From Asterochloris sp. CNOR1 (lineage: Eukaryota > Chlorophyta > Trebouxiophyceae > Trebouxiales > Trebouxiaceae): a stretch of DNA of 64,000 nucleotides. This document shows positions 11,693 through 23,827 of this stretch, in pieces. Every line of letters starts with the position of its first letter. The first letter of the stretch is position 1. The position numbers were made by a program, and so were the translations under genes. The stretch lies in the NCBI GenBank assembly GCA_963969365.1, contig OZ017747.1:2294001-2358000 (forward strand), written 5' to 3'. Under the pieces are notes generated by a model, which worked only from the letters and a program-made list of their open reading frames with translations, searched no databases and was not told where the DNA came from.

Positions 11693-14640
11693 GGCCAATG
11701 CAGAGGACCGCGACACACGAGGGTTCATCTCAATGATCATCATCTCCCCAGTCTCAGGGTCAATGCCCATCTGCAATGCATGCGCAGCAGCAATGTTCAA
11801 GAGCTGTTGACACTACGGCTCAGCCTGATTGGCACGCGAGGCGGGCGTTGCTTCTCTTCTCTCTCTTGCTTCAAGTACCAAACAAACTTGTGAGCAAGCT
11901 TGCTGTTGGCAGTGCCCTGGCTGCATCCCAGGCGCCTTGCTTGATAACAGGGAGGCCTGCAAAGGCCTGCATGCCAGGACCACGGTGACAGCACTGCCCA
12001 GCCATCCCCAGCAAGCTCCCACCTGCACGTTGGAACCCCCGCACTCAACGCCCATCTCACGAATGATGGCCACAGCTGCGTCTCGCAGGCGCTGGTACTC
12101 CTTGTCGGTCAGCGTCTGGGCAGGGGCAATGGTGATGGAGTCGCCTGCACCAAACGCCACACCCTACACCATGCTTGTTGCCTCTGGTACAGGCGGCCCA
12201 CACTGCTGGGCTCGGTTCCGAGGAGGTTGTGCAGCTCTCCAAAGGCGTCAGCACGCTAAAGGGCAACCCAGGCAGCCCAAACACAGGTGAAGAGGCCTGC
12301 ATCGTCAATCAGCTGCAGACCACACCCTGCAAGCTGACCACATCATGACAGCCATGTAGTAACACTTACCTGTGTGCACGCCCATGGGATCCACATTCTC
12401 AATGGAGCAGATGATGACCACATTGTCCGCAAGGTCGCGCATCACCTCCAGCTCAAACTCCTTCCACCCCAGCAGGGACTGCTCAATCAGCACCTGCATG
12501 GGAATTCAGGCGCAGCTCTCTCAGCATCTGCACAGCAGCTTTGACCAGCTGAGCGCATCCCATCCTAGCAAACAGTGTTCACAACAGGATCTGCAGCAGC
12601 ATGGCAGGGACTGCTTGATCAGCAACCGCGCAGAACAGCAACTACAGCAGCTGCCCAGAAGGGCCAGACCTGGTGGCGGCTGCCAATGATGCCTTGCCTC
12701 CCAATTGTGAGGGCATGGTCATCAAGCTCTCACCTGCGACACCCACTCAAGACCTCCCACCAGAGTACAAGCCCGCTGCAGCCTCTGTAGATACCACCAA
12801 AGAGGTGCCCAGACCAATGAGCCAGCCCTAGGAGCTCTGCAGCAGGTACCTCTCCGATGCAGGCTTTGGGTGCCCTGGGGGCAGCCCACCTGCTTGGTGA
12901 CTGAGGCGGTCAGGCCTGCGTTGACGATCTCCTGGTACTCATCCATGTTGTAAGCAATGCCGCCGCCGGTGCCTCCCAGTGTGAAGGCCGGCCGGATGAT
13001 GAGGGGAAACTTGCCAATCTTGTCCGCCACCTGCAGCAGGGTAGCTTTGTATGATGTGCTGGCCAAGTTGCAAAGCTCAGCATGTTTGTTGTCTGCAACC
13101 TGCACCAGCAACCTGGTGGTCTGCAGACTTGAAAGCACAGCAGCAGGCACTTGCCAGACGTGGAGCGCGCAAGTGCTCATGGTGTTGAGGACATGGCAAG
13201 CATTGTAGCCAGGGGCGTAGAAGTTTGAGCACAGATACTAAGCTGAAGCACTGAGCAGCTATGCGCGCTGCCTTGGGCGGTTTCACACCTGCAGCGCCTC
13301 CTGGAACGAGGTGGCTGTGCCTGAGGTGGGGGTCTTCAGGCCAATCTTGACCATAGCCTGCTTGAACAGCTCGCGGTCCTCTGCCTTGTCGATGGATGGC
13401 AGCTTAGCACCAATCAGCTCACAGTTGTACTTGTCCAGAATGCCCATCTGCACAGCAAAGCAGATACTCAGTCATGCCAGAGACAGGGTGCTGGCTTAGC
13501 AGCTGCAACAAGTCTCCACCGACCACCATCCTCCGCAGCTGTGCATTAGGGGGGATGCCTTAGCAGGCTGCCAGGTGACCCCACCTCGGACAGAGCCTTG
13601 GCCAAGTTCAGCGCTGTCTGGCCACCCATGGTGGGCAGCACAGCCTCAGGGCGCTCCTACAACCAGACAGCTTACATGTGAGCAGCATGCATGGGGTTGG
13701 ACAGTCTTGCAACAGCAGAGGTGACAGACACACTGCTCTGCTGCAGTGGGATGCCAACTGAGTCGGCATGGCCCCTGGTGAGTGTTACAAGGGTGCTGCC
13801 CGCCCGCAGGCACCAAAGTATTGGGCGCACCTTTTTTATGATTTCCTCCACCAGCTCTGGGGTCATGGGCCCAATGTAGGTCCTATCTGCGGTGCCAGGA
13901 TCTGTCATGATGGTGGCCTGCATGGGGAGCGTCCGGCCCGTGTGATCAGATCAGATCCATATGGCAATGGGACTGTGCGCTGGGCTGTCTGTGACAACCA
14001 GACAGCTGGGGCCGGGGGGGGGTGTGGTCAGCTGCCATTTAGAACGCAAAGCATGTGTTCAACATGGCATACCGGATTAGAATTGACCAGCACCACTCTG
14101 TAGCCCTCTGCCCTGCAGATCAGGCAGAGGTGCAGTGTGAGCAAGGTTGCCTGACGCATTGGCCACCTGGGCCAGCACACCAATCACGCAGACTCACCTG
14201 AGAGCTTTGCATGCCTGGGTTCCAGAGTAGTCAAACTCACAGGCCTGCATGAGTGACATGGTCGTGAGTACTGCTGCCTGAGGCTGCTCAGCAAGCACCT
14301 GCATAGGCGACCTGCTAGGGGCTGGGCCGATGTGCACAAGGCAACGTCAAACCTGGCCAATAATGATGGGGCCAGCACCAAGCAGGAGGATAGTCTTGAT
14401 GTCCTCGCGCTTCTTGATTTTGGCCCCGGTGTTCCATGCTTCAAAGGGGGGCACTTTGCTGACATCTGCGCCCTGCTTCAATGGGGGTGCTGCCACCACT
14501 GCTACAATCTGCTGAGTGGATCTGCACTGTGACCTGCTGGGCCTTCGCCGGGCGAGCTGCTTGCTGCCGACCAAGAAACCCTTGCTGAGCCCACGAAGCG
14601 GACATCTTATTTGGCCAATCCGCCCAACCTCGGTGTACAT
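5067..14640 (-). CDS. carB: Carbamoyl-phosphate synthase large subunit, chloroplast type
   Basis: Makes carbamoyl phosphate from bicarbonate, ammonia (tunnelled from the small subunit) and two ATP, for arginine and pyrimidine synthesis; in green plants this occurs in the plastid. I resolve 22 exons whose lengths sum to 3678 bp (1225 residues). Exon 1 (14353-14640) gives a basic, Ser/Arg-rich presequence and then [13 protein letters not shown], the first ATP-grasp block. Further landmarks in order are [49 protein letters not shown], the second half starting [34 protein letters not shown], and the MGS-like C-terminal domain ([28 protein letters not shown]). The ATG at 14640 is chosen because the open frame further upstream contains only a GTG. 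One intron (6801-7083) has a GC donor. The frame runs about 45 residues past the usual family end, so a further 3' splice is possible. Confidence 0.95.
10680..10720 (-). repeat. Decayed copy of a carB exon start inside an intron
   Basis: Within the carB intron 10519-10990 the minus strand reads GCCCTGCAGGCCATTCAGG and continues like the true start of exon 12 at 10518 (GCCCTGCAGGCCATGGAGG). It thus copies the splice acceptor and the first codons (AIQDGL versus AMEDGM). The family alignment runs straight from the preceding exon to the real copy, so this one is not needed. Confidence 0.5.
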
Positions 14641-14725
14641 GGCCCCTGTGCGGCTGAGCCCTGTGTGCACTGCGGGAGAATCTGCTAGGTCAAAGGTTCA
14701 GGGGTTGACCATGTTGACCAGTGGC

Positions 14726-14733
14726 CATACATG
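14726..14733 (+). repeat. Putative LINE target-site duplication, left copy
   Basis: The 8-mer CATACATG here recurs at 19251-19258, directly after the (CT)n tail of the LINE. The interval between them matches the extent of the element estimated from its open frames. Eight bases can match by chance, so this is only suggestive. Confidence 0.4.
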
Positions 14734-14734
14734 A

Positions 14735-15721
14735 GAACTTTCAACACCAACAACAACACCGAGCGATGATCGAGGGGAGATCAGCAGCCTGCAGCTGCTG
14801 GTCACCCAGCTGCTGCAGCAGAACAACCAGCTGCTGCAGCAGAGCAACCAGCAGCAGCAGCAGATCAACCAGCTTGTCGCCCAGCGGCAGGCTGACAAGC
14901 AGCAGCAGGGTGCTGAGATCCAGCTGCTGAAGCAGCAGCAGGCTGCTGAAATCCAGCTGCTGAAGCATGAGGTCGCCAGGCTACGCGACGATGTGGGCAA
15001 ACGGAGCAGCCACCAGGACCAGGCTGCCAGCTTGGAGAGGGCAAACACACAGCTGGCTGCTCTGGGCCGGGACGTCGAACAGCTGCAGAGGCAGCAGCCA
15101 AAGCAGGCTCAGCGGACTGGGGCGGAGACCCACACAGCCATACCTGGGCAGCAGGCCCGCCGGGGCAGCCCAGGCGTGGCTGATGATGCTCATGGAAGTA
15201 TTGCGCCTGAGCGTGCCCACTTCTTGCTGCACAGATTTCCTGAGGGTGCAGAGAACGAGCAATGCTTAATGCAGCTTGTGGAGGGTGTTGTGCATGGCGA
15301 TCTGGGGGTGAAGGGAGTGGACATATTGAGTGCCAAGAGGGTCAATGGCCAGAATTCAGCCTCCCCGGTGCTTGTGCAGGTTGGTGACGCCGCCCAGTGC
15401 ATCAAGGTGCTGCGAGGTGCCAGTCAGCTGCAACACAGCACACGCTACAAAGGAGTGGGCCTCACGCCAGACCTCACAAAGCAGCAACGCGAGCACAAGC
15501 AGAAGCAGTGGGGGACATACCTGTCTTTCAAAAAGCAGGGCTACACAGTGTGCTTCCACGGGGACGCCCTGGTGTTGTGGAACAACAAGCAGTGGATGCC
15601 TATCCAGCCCCCCACTGGCCCGCCGCCACCGCCGGCGGGGCCACCGGCGCAGCCTCCAACCCAGACATCGCCTGTGCCACAAGCACAACTGCCTGGGCCA
15701 CCCTCTGAGAGGGTGGCCTAG
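14735..15721 (+). CDS. LINE ORF1 protein (coiled coil, RNA-binding-like)
   Basis: An open frame of about 328 codons with no in-frame ATG near its 5' end; a stop lies at 14732, so the 5' end may be truncated. The N-terminal 90 residues are Gln/Leu heptads (LLQQNNQLLQQSNQQQQQI) predicting a trimer- or dimer-forming coiled coil. The middle (HFLLHRFPEGAENEQCL onward) and the TKQQREHKQKQWGTYLSFKK segment resemble the RRM-plus-CTD layout of LINE ORF1 proteins, which chaperone the element RNA. The C-terminus is Pro-rich. The frame closes with TAG at 15719 and ORF2 continues in the same frame. Confidence 0.7.
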   Translation, partial: ELSTPTTTPSDDRGEISSLQLLVTQLLQQNNQLLQQSNQQQQQINQLVAQRQADKQQQGAEIQLLKQQQAAEIQLLKHEVARLRDDVGKRSSHQDQAASLERANTQLAALGRDVEQLQRQQPKQAQRTGAETHTAIPGQQARRGSPGVADDAHGSIAPERAHFLLHRFPEGAENEQCLMQLVEGVVHGDLGVKGVDILSAKRVNGQNSASPVLVQVGDAAQCIKVLRGASQLQHSTRYKGVGLTPDLTKQQREHKQKQWGTYLSFKKQGYTVCFHGDALVLWNNKQWMPIQPPTGPPPPPAGPPAQPPTQTSPVPQAQLPGPPSERVA

Positions 15722-18700
15722 GAAGAAGGGGGTCACTGCGTTGAGCTCTCATGTATTCTCTGGAACCTGCATGGCGGGCTCAACCATGCTTATAATAAGG
15801 CTGATGCTTTGAATGACCTGCATACTTTGGACTGCACAATTATTTGTTTGACTGAGACCTGGACTGCACCTGGGGATGCTGTGTATGACTTGCCAGGCTA
15901 TGTCTGTCATGAAGTGCACCGCCCCCAGCACCTGCAGAACCGCAATGGCCCCCGGGGTGGCATTGCTGTGTACATGAAGCAATGCGTCGCTGACCATGTC
16001 ATGGAAAGCTGCAGATGACGGGACATACATTTGGCTGCACATTGAGCTGCATGGCGGTTGCACAGAACATATTGCCTTTGCCACTTGCTACATGCCTCCT
16101 TACTACGCTAACAAAACACTGGACACTTTCCGCAGATTGACTACAGACATGGACAACTTTGCCAGCAGGGTGCCTGCCGACAAGCAGCCGCACTACTGGG
16201 TGTGTGGGGACACCAATGCAAACACTGGCACAGCACCTGACTTTATCAGACTCATTGGACATGGTATTTCTTCTGAAGTGCAGGCCCTTGACCAGCTTCC
16301 AGCTGACCTGAAGACGCGCGCAAACCTCTGCACCCACAAGGTTGATGTCTGTGGCAAGCAACAGCTGGACTTCTGCAAAGACAACGAGCTGCTCATTCTC
16401 AATGGCAGGGCACCTGGCGACTCATCTGGTAAGGTCACATTTGTGGGGAGGGGCGCGGGCACCCTCATTGACTACCACATGGCCTCCACGTGGCTGGCCA
16501 GCTGCTGCATGCAGCTGGCGGTGCTGGACATGGCCAGGGGGGCGTGCCGGGTGTGCTCAGATCACCTGCCAGTTCAGGTCTGCTTTCAGCTGCCCACCAC
16601 AGATGGGGAACCACCAGCAGCATCAGCACAGCAGCAGCCAGCTGCAGTCCCGCGCGTACCAGACATCAGACTTGACCCAAGTCAAACATAGGTTTGGCAA
16701 CAGAAGTTTGCAGCGGTTGCAGAGCGGTTTGCGGTTACAGGATGCGGTGACAGATCCAGAAGCAGGGGTCAGAGCCTTCACAGAGTGCATTTCAGAAGCA
16801 GCCGCAGACACCTTCCAGCTCAGACGCCGGCAGCCTTTAGAACTTATGCAACGCCCACCCTGGTTTGATGAGGAGTGCCGGTATGCTTGGAGGGAATGGA
16901 AGGATGCTGAGCGCTCCCCCATTATTGTGCCTTTTGCTGCTTTGAAGCTTCGCAACATGTACAGGGCAGTGCGCCGCAGGAAGCAGCAACAGTTCATGCA
17001 CCAAAGGATGGCTGACATCGATAAGCTTGCGTTGAAAAACATGGCACATTTATACCGCGTGTTTGGCTGGCGCAGGCACTCAGCTTGCCCCAGGGCGCTG
17101 CACAGTCAGCATGCACACTGGCAAAGCAAGCTGGGTGGCCGCCCAGAGCCACGAGGGATCCCTGAGCTGCTGACAGAGGACTGTCCCGGTGGGCCTGTTC
17201 CATCTGCTGCTACCTTGAATGCCCCTATCACCACCCGTGAGGTTTATGACAGCTTGCAGAAACTGAAGGGGGGCAAAGCAGCAGGGCTTGATGGCATGCC
17301 TGCAGAACTGCTCAAGAGTGGCCCCTTCAGCATGATGGAGTGCCTCGCGAGTCTCTTCACTGCAGTCCTGAATGGAAGATATCCAGAGCAACTGAGCGCT
17401 GGCCTGATTACTGCAGTTCACAAAAAGGGAGACAAGGCAGACCTCAATAACTACCGCCCCATCACAGTCATCCCGGTCCTGGCCAAGCTATTCGCCTCTG
17501 TGCTCACGCGCAGGCTGGCAGACTGGACTGAGAGTAACAATCTCAGGGCGCCCACGCAAGCAGGCTTCTGGGCCAATCGCGGCACATCAGATCAGCTAAG
17601 TATCTTCAATTACATAGTTAAGAAATGCCTATCACAGGGGAAGAAATTGTACTGCTGCTTTGTGGATTTTGAGAAAGCGTTTGACACAGTGGACAGGGAA
17701 GTGCTTTGGGCTGTCCTGGCCAACATTGGAGTGCGGGGGCAGTTCCTGAAGTGTCTGCAGAGCCTCCATGGTGTTGACTCTGCTGCAGTGAGAACTGCAC
17801 AGGGCACCTCTGGGGCTTTCAGATGCTTTCAGGGGGTACAGCAGGGGAGTCCCCTCAGCCCCCTGCTGTTCGGGCTGCTGCTTGACTGCTTGCACAAGGT
17901 CCTGAAAACTGTGCCAGGCAATGGCGCCCCAAGCCTTGCCGATTACTGGTTCACAGCTGCGGGCCGCGAGTGGAAGATGCAAAAGCCTGTGCCGCTGCTG
18001 CTCTACGCAGATGACCTTGCCATACTAGGCACCAGAGCAGAGGGGCTACAGAACATGCTTGATGCATTGCAGGACTTTAGCAAGAAGAGGCGCCTCACAG
18101 TGAACCTGGAAAAGACTGAGGTGCTGGTCTTTGAGCTGCGGCACACCCCCTGCCGGGATTTCACATACGGCGGGAGAGTGCTCACCCACAAGGACAGCTT
18201 CAAATATCTGGGCCTGTGGTTCCACGCCACGCAACGGGACTTCCGCCTTGCTCTGGGGAGTCTTGCAGCTTCTGCATGCAAAGCCATGCATGCCATGCGC
18301 CGCAGATGCTTCCAGCTTGGCTATGTGCACCCCCAGCGCATGTGCAACTTGTTCAATGCATTGGTGCTGCCCATCCTCAGCTATGGCTGTGAGGTGTGGT
18401 TCTGGCACCATGATGCCAGCAGCACAGTCACCAAAATGCTGGAAGGAGTCCACCTCCTGTTCTTAAGTGGCCTGCTGGGAGTGAAATGCACCATGCACCA
18501 CTTGATTGCCCTGGCTGAGTTTGGCAAATACCCGCTTGCTGTGCATTGGCAAAAACAAGTTGACAAGTTCAGGCTGCGCATTTGCAATGTCACTCGCACT
18601 GCATCTGACAACCCACTGTTCTGGGCGATGTTTGACGGCACACCCAATGTGGAAAACCTTGAGCTCCTGCGTACCCCTGCTGGATTTGCTGCCTTGCAGG

Positions 18701-19165
18701 CCCGCGGGAGGCCTGCCAGCGCCCCCAGCACAGAGCGCCATGAGCGGCTCTTTGCGGAGAACTCAGACAGCACCGTGGCAACGTACAAGCAGATGCGCGG
18801 CTTCAGCGCAGCGTACACCATGCAACCTTACATCCAGCAGATCAGAGGCTACAGACTGCGCAAATCAATGGATTCAGATCCGCTGCAGCAGCCACAGGCT
18901 GAGAGTTGAGACAGGCCGCTACACATCAGAAGCCAGACACAAGAGGACTTGCCGCCTCTGCACATCAGCAACCGCCATAGAAGACGAGCAACACATCTTG
19001 CTGCACTGTCCCCAGCTCGATGACCTGCGCAACGCCCACAGCCACCTATTCCAGACGCCAGGACAGACTCTGACAGATCTCTTTGATGACCATCCCCCAA
19101 TTTTGCTTGCTAAGTATGTGCGTGCAGCGCTGCTTATGCATCAATCAGTGCTGCTTTTACCATGA
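15722..19165 (+). pseudogene. LINE ORF2: AP-endonuclease, reverse transcriptase, zinc motif (frameshifted)
   Basis: This is the LINE polyprotein that nicks the target and primes reverse transcription. The endonuclease part covers 15722-16018 (frame 2; CLTETW, GGIAVYMK) and continues in frame 3 from about 16000 to 16691 (CGDTNANTG, CSDHLPV, the catalytic GD-N and SDH motifs). The reverse transcriptase is in frame 1 to 18909 (HKKGDKADLNNYRPI, FEKAFDTVDRE, QQGSPLSPLLFGLLLD, LLYADDLAIL). The C-terminal zinc motif (CRLC, then HILLHC) is in frame 2 at 18906-19165. So there are three frame changes. All catalytic residues I can check are present. No ATG is evident at the start. Confidence 0.85.
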
Positions 19166-19214
19166 TTACATAAATTGTCAGTCCCATGCCCGTTCATTGT
19201 TGCCCCCCGGACTT

Positions 19215-19250
19215 TAAATCTATTCTCTCTCTCTCTCTCTCATTCTCTCT
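19215..19250. repeat. (CT)n microsatellite at the LINE 3' end
   Basis: A run of CT dinucleotides broken by ATT, directly upstream of the right-hand CATACATG. Simple tails of this sort are common at LINE 3' ends in place of poly(A), so I take it as the end of the element. Confidence 0.75.
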
Positions 19251-19258
19251 CATACATG
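19251..19258 (+). repeat. Putative LINE target-site duplication, right copy
   Basis: CATACATG, identical to 14726-14733, immediately after the (CT)n tail. See the left copy for the caveat about its length. Confidence 0.4.
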
Positions 19259-19398
19259 GATCGGAGCTCCCCAATTGAGTGCAATCTTTGAGAGGCCCTG
19301 GCAGCCTGCGTTCTGAAAGGTGAACAGGGCGATGCTGCAATCATTGTTGACTCGACCGCCATTGATGGTCTTCTGTGACTTGCACAGGGGTCTATCAA

Positions 19399-22300
19399 AT
19401 GCAGACCACCGCAAGAGAAGAGGAAGATGCGGGTGTCAATACAGCACTGGCCAGAATTTGCCAGCTTGAGAGCAGGCTGAGGGCTGCAGTGCAGAGCACG
19501 CATCACCTCAGCAGTGGGTTTGACACCGATACAGCATTGGCCGACAGGGAGCGGGAGGCCCTGCTGATCATCAGGTAAGCCCAGCTTCAGCATAAGAGCA
19601 ATCACAGCCCAAAGGTCTGCCCTCATGTGCATGGTGCCATGTGCAGTGAGCAGCTGGAGCTTGTGGAGGACAAGCTGCGGGACTTCCGCACACTGTCAGA
19701 TGATGACGGAGATGACAAGGTGCGCCACGGACACCCAGAGATGCCTGTGCCTGTGCAGGCTGCATGCTGCTTGTGTCATGCGCAGCAACTCATTCAAAGA
19801 CCGACCAACGGACAGCTCTGCACTTTTCAAGCAGCAGCTGGGCCGTCGCAGCTCGTACTTTCTGCTGCTGGCTGCAGACGGTGGCTCTGAGCCAGCTGGA
19901 CAGCCTGCGCAGGGAGCTGATCAGCTGTGCTAAGGACAGGCTGCCGCTGGTCGTCTTTGCTAAGGTGCGCACTGCACCGCACAGGGAGCCTCACACGAGG
20001 CACAAGGCTGCCAGAGCCAGCTGTCTCTGCTCGTGAAGCCCAAGCTCTTTGCCGCCCAATTTTGCATTCCTATTGCTCATGGCTGGGTTGACTTGCTGCA
20101 GGAGCTGGTGCGTGAGGTGGTGGCCTTTGCCGACATGGGTGCCACCAGCGAAGCAGGCCCCTCTGCCCCTGGCAGCGCTGAGCAGCCCCGGCACCCACTC
20201 AGCCCCCTGCAGCAGCCTGCCGATGGGAGCGTTGCGCCAAATGGCAGGTGGGTGTGCTTCTGCCATCCAGCTGTATTGTCCTCCATAAGCAGTCAGATGA
20301 GCAGCTCTGGGTGCTTTTAAGGCTGCAAAGATTGCTGCCAGCTGCACATGCCAGCAGCTTGGCTTATGCAGCTGTGTCATGGGAAGCAGTATGTCAATGC
20401 ACTGTCAGATTGTCTGCTTCTGGCCTGCAGCTCGCCAGGCGCGTCCCCCACCCCTCCCAAGTCCCGGCGGGATGCCAGGCTGTACCGGAGCTACGGCGAG
20501 AACGATCCTAGCCTGCCGTCTGCTGTGACCACCCCTCCTGGCAGGCGCAGCCATGTCAGCCAGAGTCTGGACTTCTCACGGGCCCTGGTGAGGGTCTGCC
20601 TTGCCACAGGCCAGCGACCTGCTCAGCAGAAGGGCCGTGACTGGGGGCCATGCACTTAGACAAGGCTTTCACCACACAGCTGCCCTGTCTGCTCTCGCCT
20701 CCCTGCAGCAGCGCTTCCGGAGGCTGCGAGATCCTGTGCTGCAGGATCCCTGTCCAGGCTTTGGGGAGGCGCCTTGGCACAACGCTGCTGAGACCAGCAC
20801 GAGGGGCGTGCGCACAGGTTTGGCATTGGCTCCTCTGCGGGGGCCTTACCACGCTGGAGCCAGCCGTCGATCGGGACTCTGGGAGACGGGTGTGAGCACC
20901 ATGGATGAGGCGGACAAGATCATCTTTGGGAGCAGCATGAGCGACAAGCTGAGGAGCGCCAATCGGCAGCAGTCCCCTATGCTGTCGCCTGGGAGGGTCA
21001 GGTGGGCCTGCACTGTTGAGGACAGCCAGGCGGCGTTGCACCAAGGTTGCTGTTTGTGGATGACCACGTGGCAGTCCACATATTGCTCGCCACCTTTGCT
21101 GAGGCCTGCCCCAGTGCATTGCGCTGGTGCTATCAGAACATCACCCCACCCTGCAGAAGTGAGCAGCTGACATACTTCATGCAGGGATGCCGAATTGTAC
21201 CAGAGCACGAATGGAAGCTCTCGTTACAACTTCGACCCTGAGTTTGGCGGCAAAGTGTCCCTGCAGAGGCTGAGGGGAGATGAGCCCCAGCCAGCGCCGC
21301 TCTTGGAGCGCTCCAGGGGGAGGGGCCAACGAGGGACTCGCTCCCTGCTCTCGGATGGCAGGTGACCCCCGCTCTGCCTGCCATCAGCACGAGCAGGGCA
21401 GCGCCGCCTTTCATTAACAGCAGCCTTGTATGACTGTACCTCTGCATTGCTTCCCCTACAGCATCACTCGTGTTGCAGCAGCATTGCTGCACCCTGGCGA
21501 CCCCAGGCTGCCACATGCTCTGGCAAGCATGCACCCGATGCTGCGCAGGCTGGAGCAGGGCACTGCTCGCTCAGATGATGCCAGCAGCAGTGTGTCCACC
21601 CGCGGCTGGACAGCATCGCAGCCAGCCGCCACCCCACTGGCTGTGCGCAGGCTGCCAGGCCCCAGCACGCCGGCAGGGCTGCCCAAAGCTGCGCCCACCC
21701 GCAGTGGACTCAGGGTTGGCCAGCTGCTGGGCAAGGCAGCCAAACTGCTTCTCATTGGCACAGCTGCAGCAGTTGCAGCGGTGGTCGTCACTCAGGTGGC
21801 CTGCCTGAGCAGAATGGCAGTTCCCATGTTCTCAGGACACTCACTTGCAGACAGAGATGCAGCTGTCGCGATTGCTGGCTCGATGTGTGTCTGTGCCATC
21901 CCCTGCAACAGGATCCCTGGTATGCTGTGTGTGACAGCCTGGCCAGACCAGCGGCTCGCTGCAGTATCTGCAATGGCACCAGGATGCAGGGTGTGGGCTG
22001 ATCCACCTATCAGCGGTACTTCTGACCCCAGGCTTCAGCGCCTCTGAACACCCCACCCCAGCATCACCTCTTGGACATACATGCCTTCTGCTTGACTGCA
22101 GGGCGTGGAATGGTACGCCTGTGAGGAGCAGCAGCTACGGCGCCAGCAGGGCCGGGAGGCGAGGGAGGTGCGCCGCCAGCGCCGCAGCATCCTGATAGTA
22201 GAGAAGCGGGAGCAGCGGCGCCTGCGTCAGGCAGAGAAGAGGCAACTGGAGCGCCTGCGCCGGGAGCAGCTGCGGGATGCAGCGCTGGCTCAGGTGAGCG

Positions 22301-23827
22301 CAGCAGACCCCCGGCCAACAAGGGTGGGCTTCTGTCTCTGGGACCAGCTGCAAGCTGCTTGCGCTGAATGTGCTCACTTTAAGGAGCACAGATGGCGCTA
22401 GCAGCTCCTGGTTCCTTGTAACATGATGGAGGTCAGGGGCGGCAGCAAGAAAGTTACACAGCTTTCCTGCATACACTGGCATGCCTGCATGACTCTCTGA
22501 TGAGGGTCTGTGCATAAATTGATGGGCTTGACTCCAGAGGCCTTAGCTATGGTCTCACAGACCTTTGAGCCCATGGCCTGCTGATGTTTGCACCAGGCAG
22601 AGGAGCGCTGTAGGCAGCAGGCTGCTCAAGAGCAGGCAGCGCAGGCCAGGGCAGAGGCAGCAGCCGAAGAGCACCAGCGGCAGCAAGTTGTGCGGGAGGA
22701 GAGAGCTCAGGCAGAGGCAGAGGAGCGCCAGAGGCATCAGGCTCTCCAGCAGCAGCAGGCATGGGCAGAAGCTGAGGAGTGTCGCAGGCAGGAGAGTCTG
22801 CAGGAGCAGCGGGCACGGGCAGAGGCTGAGGAGTTGAGGAGGCAGAAGGCTCTGCGTGAGGAGAAGGCCAGGGCAAAAAGGCTCAGGTGGATGAGCTGAG
22901 TGCTTACACACACACAACACGAATCGCATGCTGATCGTTCAGTGTCAGCGCCTGTGCAGTTGACCACCACTCGTGACGACCCGAGCATTCATTATTGTGA
23001 CTGCAATTGCCGCATGCCTGGCAGCAAGCCTGCGGGCGTGGGGAGAGGTGGCCTCCAGCTGTGCTGTGCCGTCTGCAGGCGCCAGCAGCAGCAGGCAGAG
23101 CAGGAGGTGCAAACCAGGCGCCTGCAGGCACACAAAGATGCCCAGCTAGCAGCCACTGCACGGGCACAGGAGCAGGCAAGGTTGCTGGAGGTAAGAATCC
23201 CCATTGCCGCTCAAAACCCTGGGGCTTGCAGGGAGATGTGTGCCTCATCATAGCAGGCTTGTTCCGACCGTTGCAGCTTTGAGCTCAGACCAATCTGTAA
23301 GAAAGTGTGTGGCCCTTGCAGGAGCAGCAAGCTCAGCAGGCTGCCCTTCAAAGGCTTCAGCAGGAGGCCGCAGCAGCTGCAGCCCGGCAGCATGCAGACA
23401 AGCAAGCTGCCGCAGCAGCAGCTGCAGCTGCCAGATTCACAGAGCACCACCGGACACAGGCCGCTCAGGCTGCTCAGGTGTGTCTTCACAGAGTATTGTC
23501 TGCCATACATGTTGTTGGCCAACAGTGTCTGCATGGACGACATGCTCACCCTGGGCAGCATGCCTGCAGGCAGCAGCCCTGCGACTTCAGCAGCAGCAGG
23601 ATGAGCAGGATCAGCTCCAGCGCTTGAGAGGGAAGAGGACTTGGGAGCAGCAGCAGGCTCAGCAATGGTGGCGCCGTTTGACTGCCGTTGGGCCGCCTGA
23701 GGCTCTGCTGCAGGATGCCACACCCAGCAGCATTGCACAGGGGCAGCCCGTTGTTGATGCAGCCCCCCTTCCGGTGGGCAGCAGGCCCCGGCTGCCTCCA
23801 CCCAGCATTGTCAAGGGCCGGAAGTGA
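19399..23827 (+). CDS. Unrecognised coiled-coil protein with one central membrane segment
   Basis: I do not recognise the family. Thirteen exons sum to 2427 bp (808 residues), all introns GT-AG, starting from ATG 19399. Residues about 10-160 are helical and charged (CQLESRLRAA, EQLELVEDKLRDFRTL, LSQLDSLRREL). The next 300 residues are Ser/Pro/Arg-rich, probably disordered and phosphorylated. A single hydrophobic helix (LLLIGTAAAVAAVVV) sits at about 456-471. From there to about 740 runs a long Glu/Arg/Gln/Ala coiled coil (QREAREVRRQRR-like, then Ala-rich runs), and the end is short and Pro-rich with Lys/Arg at the C-terminus. The shape fits an organelle- or nuclear-envelope tether, but that is inference only. 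It shares a divergent promoter region with carB, now split by the LINE, and converges on DPH5 77 bp away. Confidence 0.7.

Larger units (their letters stand above)
14734..19250 (+). mobile_element. LINE (non-LTR retrotransposon) with ORF1 and APE-RT ORF2
   Basis: About 4.5 kb between two CATACATG 8-mers. ORF1 (coiled coil plus RNA-binding-like region) is followed by ORF2 with an apurinic-type endonuclease, a reverse transcriptase and a C-terminal CCHC-type zinc motif; the element ends in a (CT)n tract. This architecture fits the L1-like superfamily known from green algae (for example Zepp-type elements), but I cannot fix the clade. It fills the gap between divergent carB and the gene at 19399. 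ORF2 has changed frame about three times, so this copy is no longer autonomous. The few breaks imply a moderately recent insertion. Confidence 0.85.
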
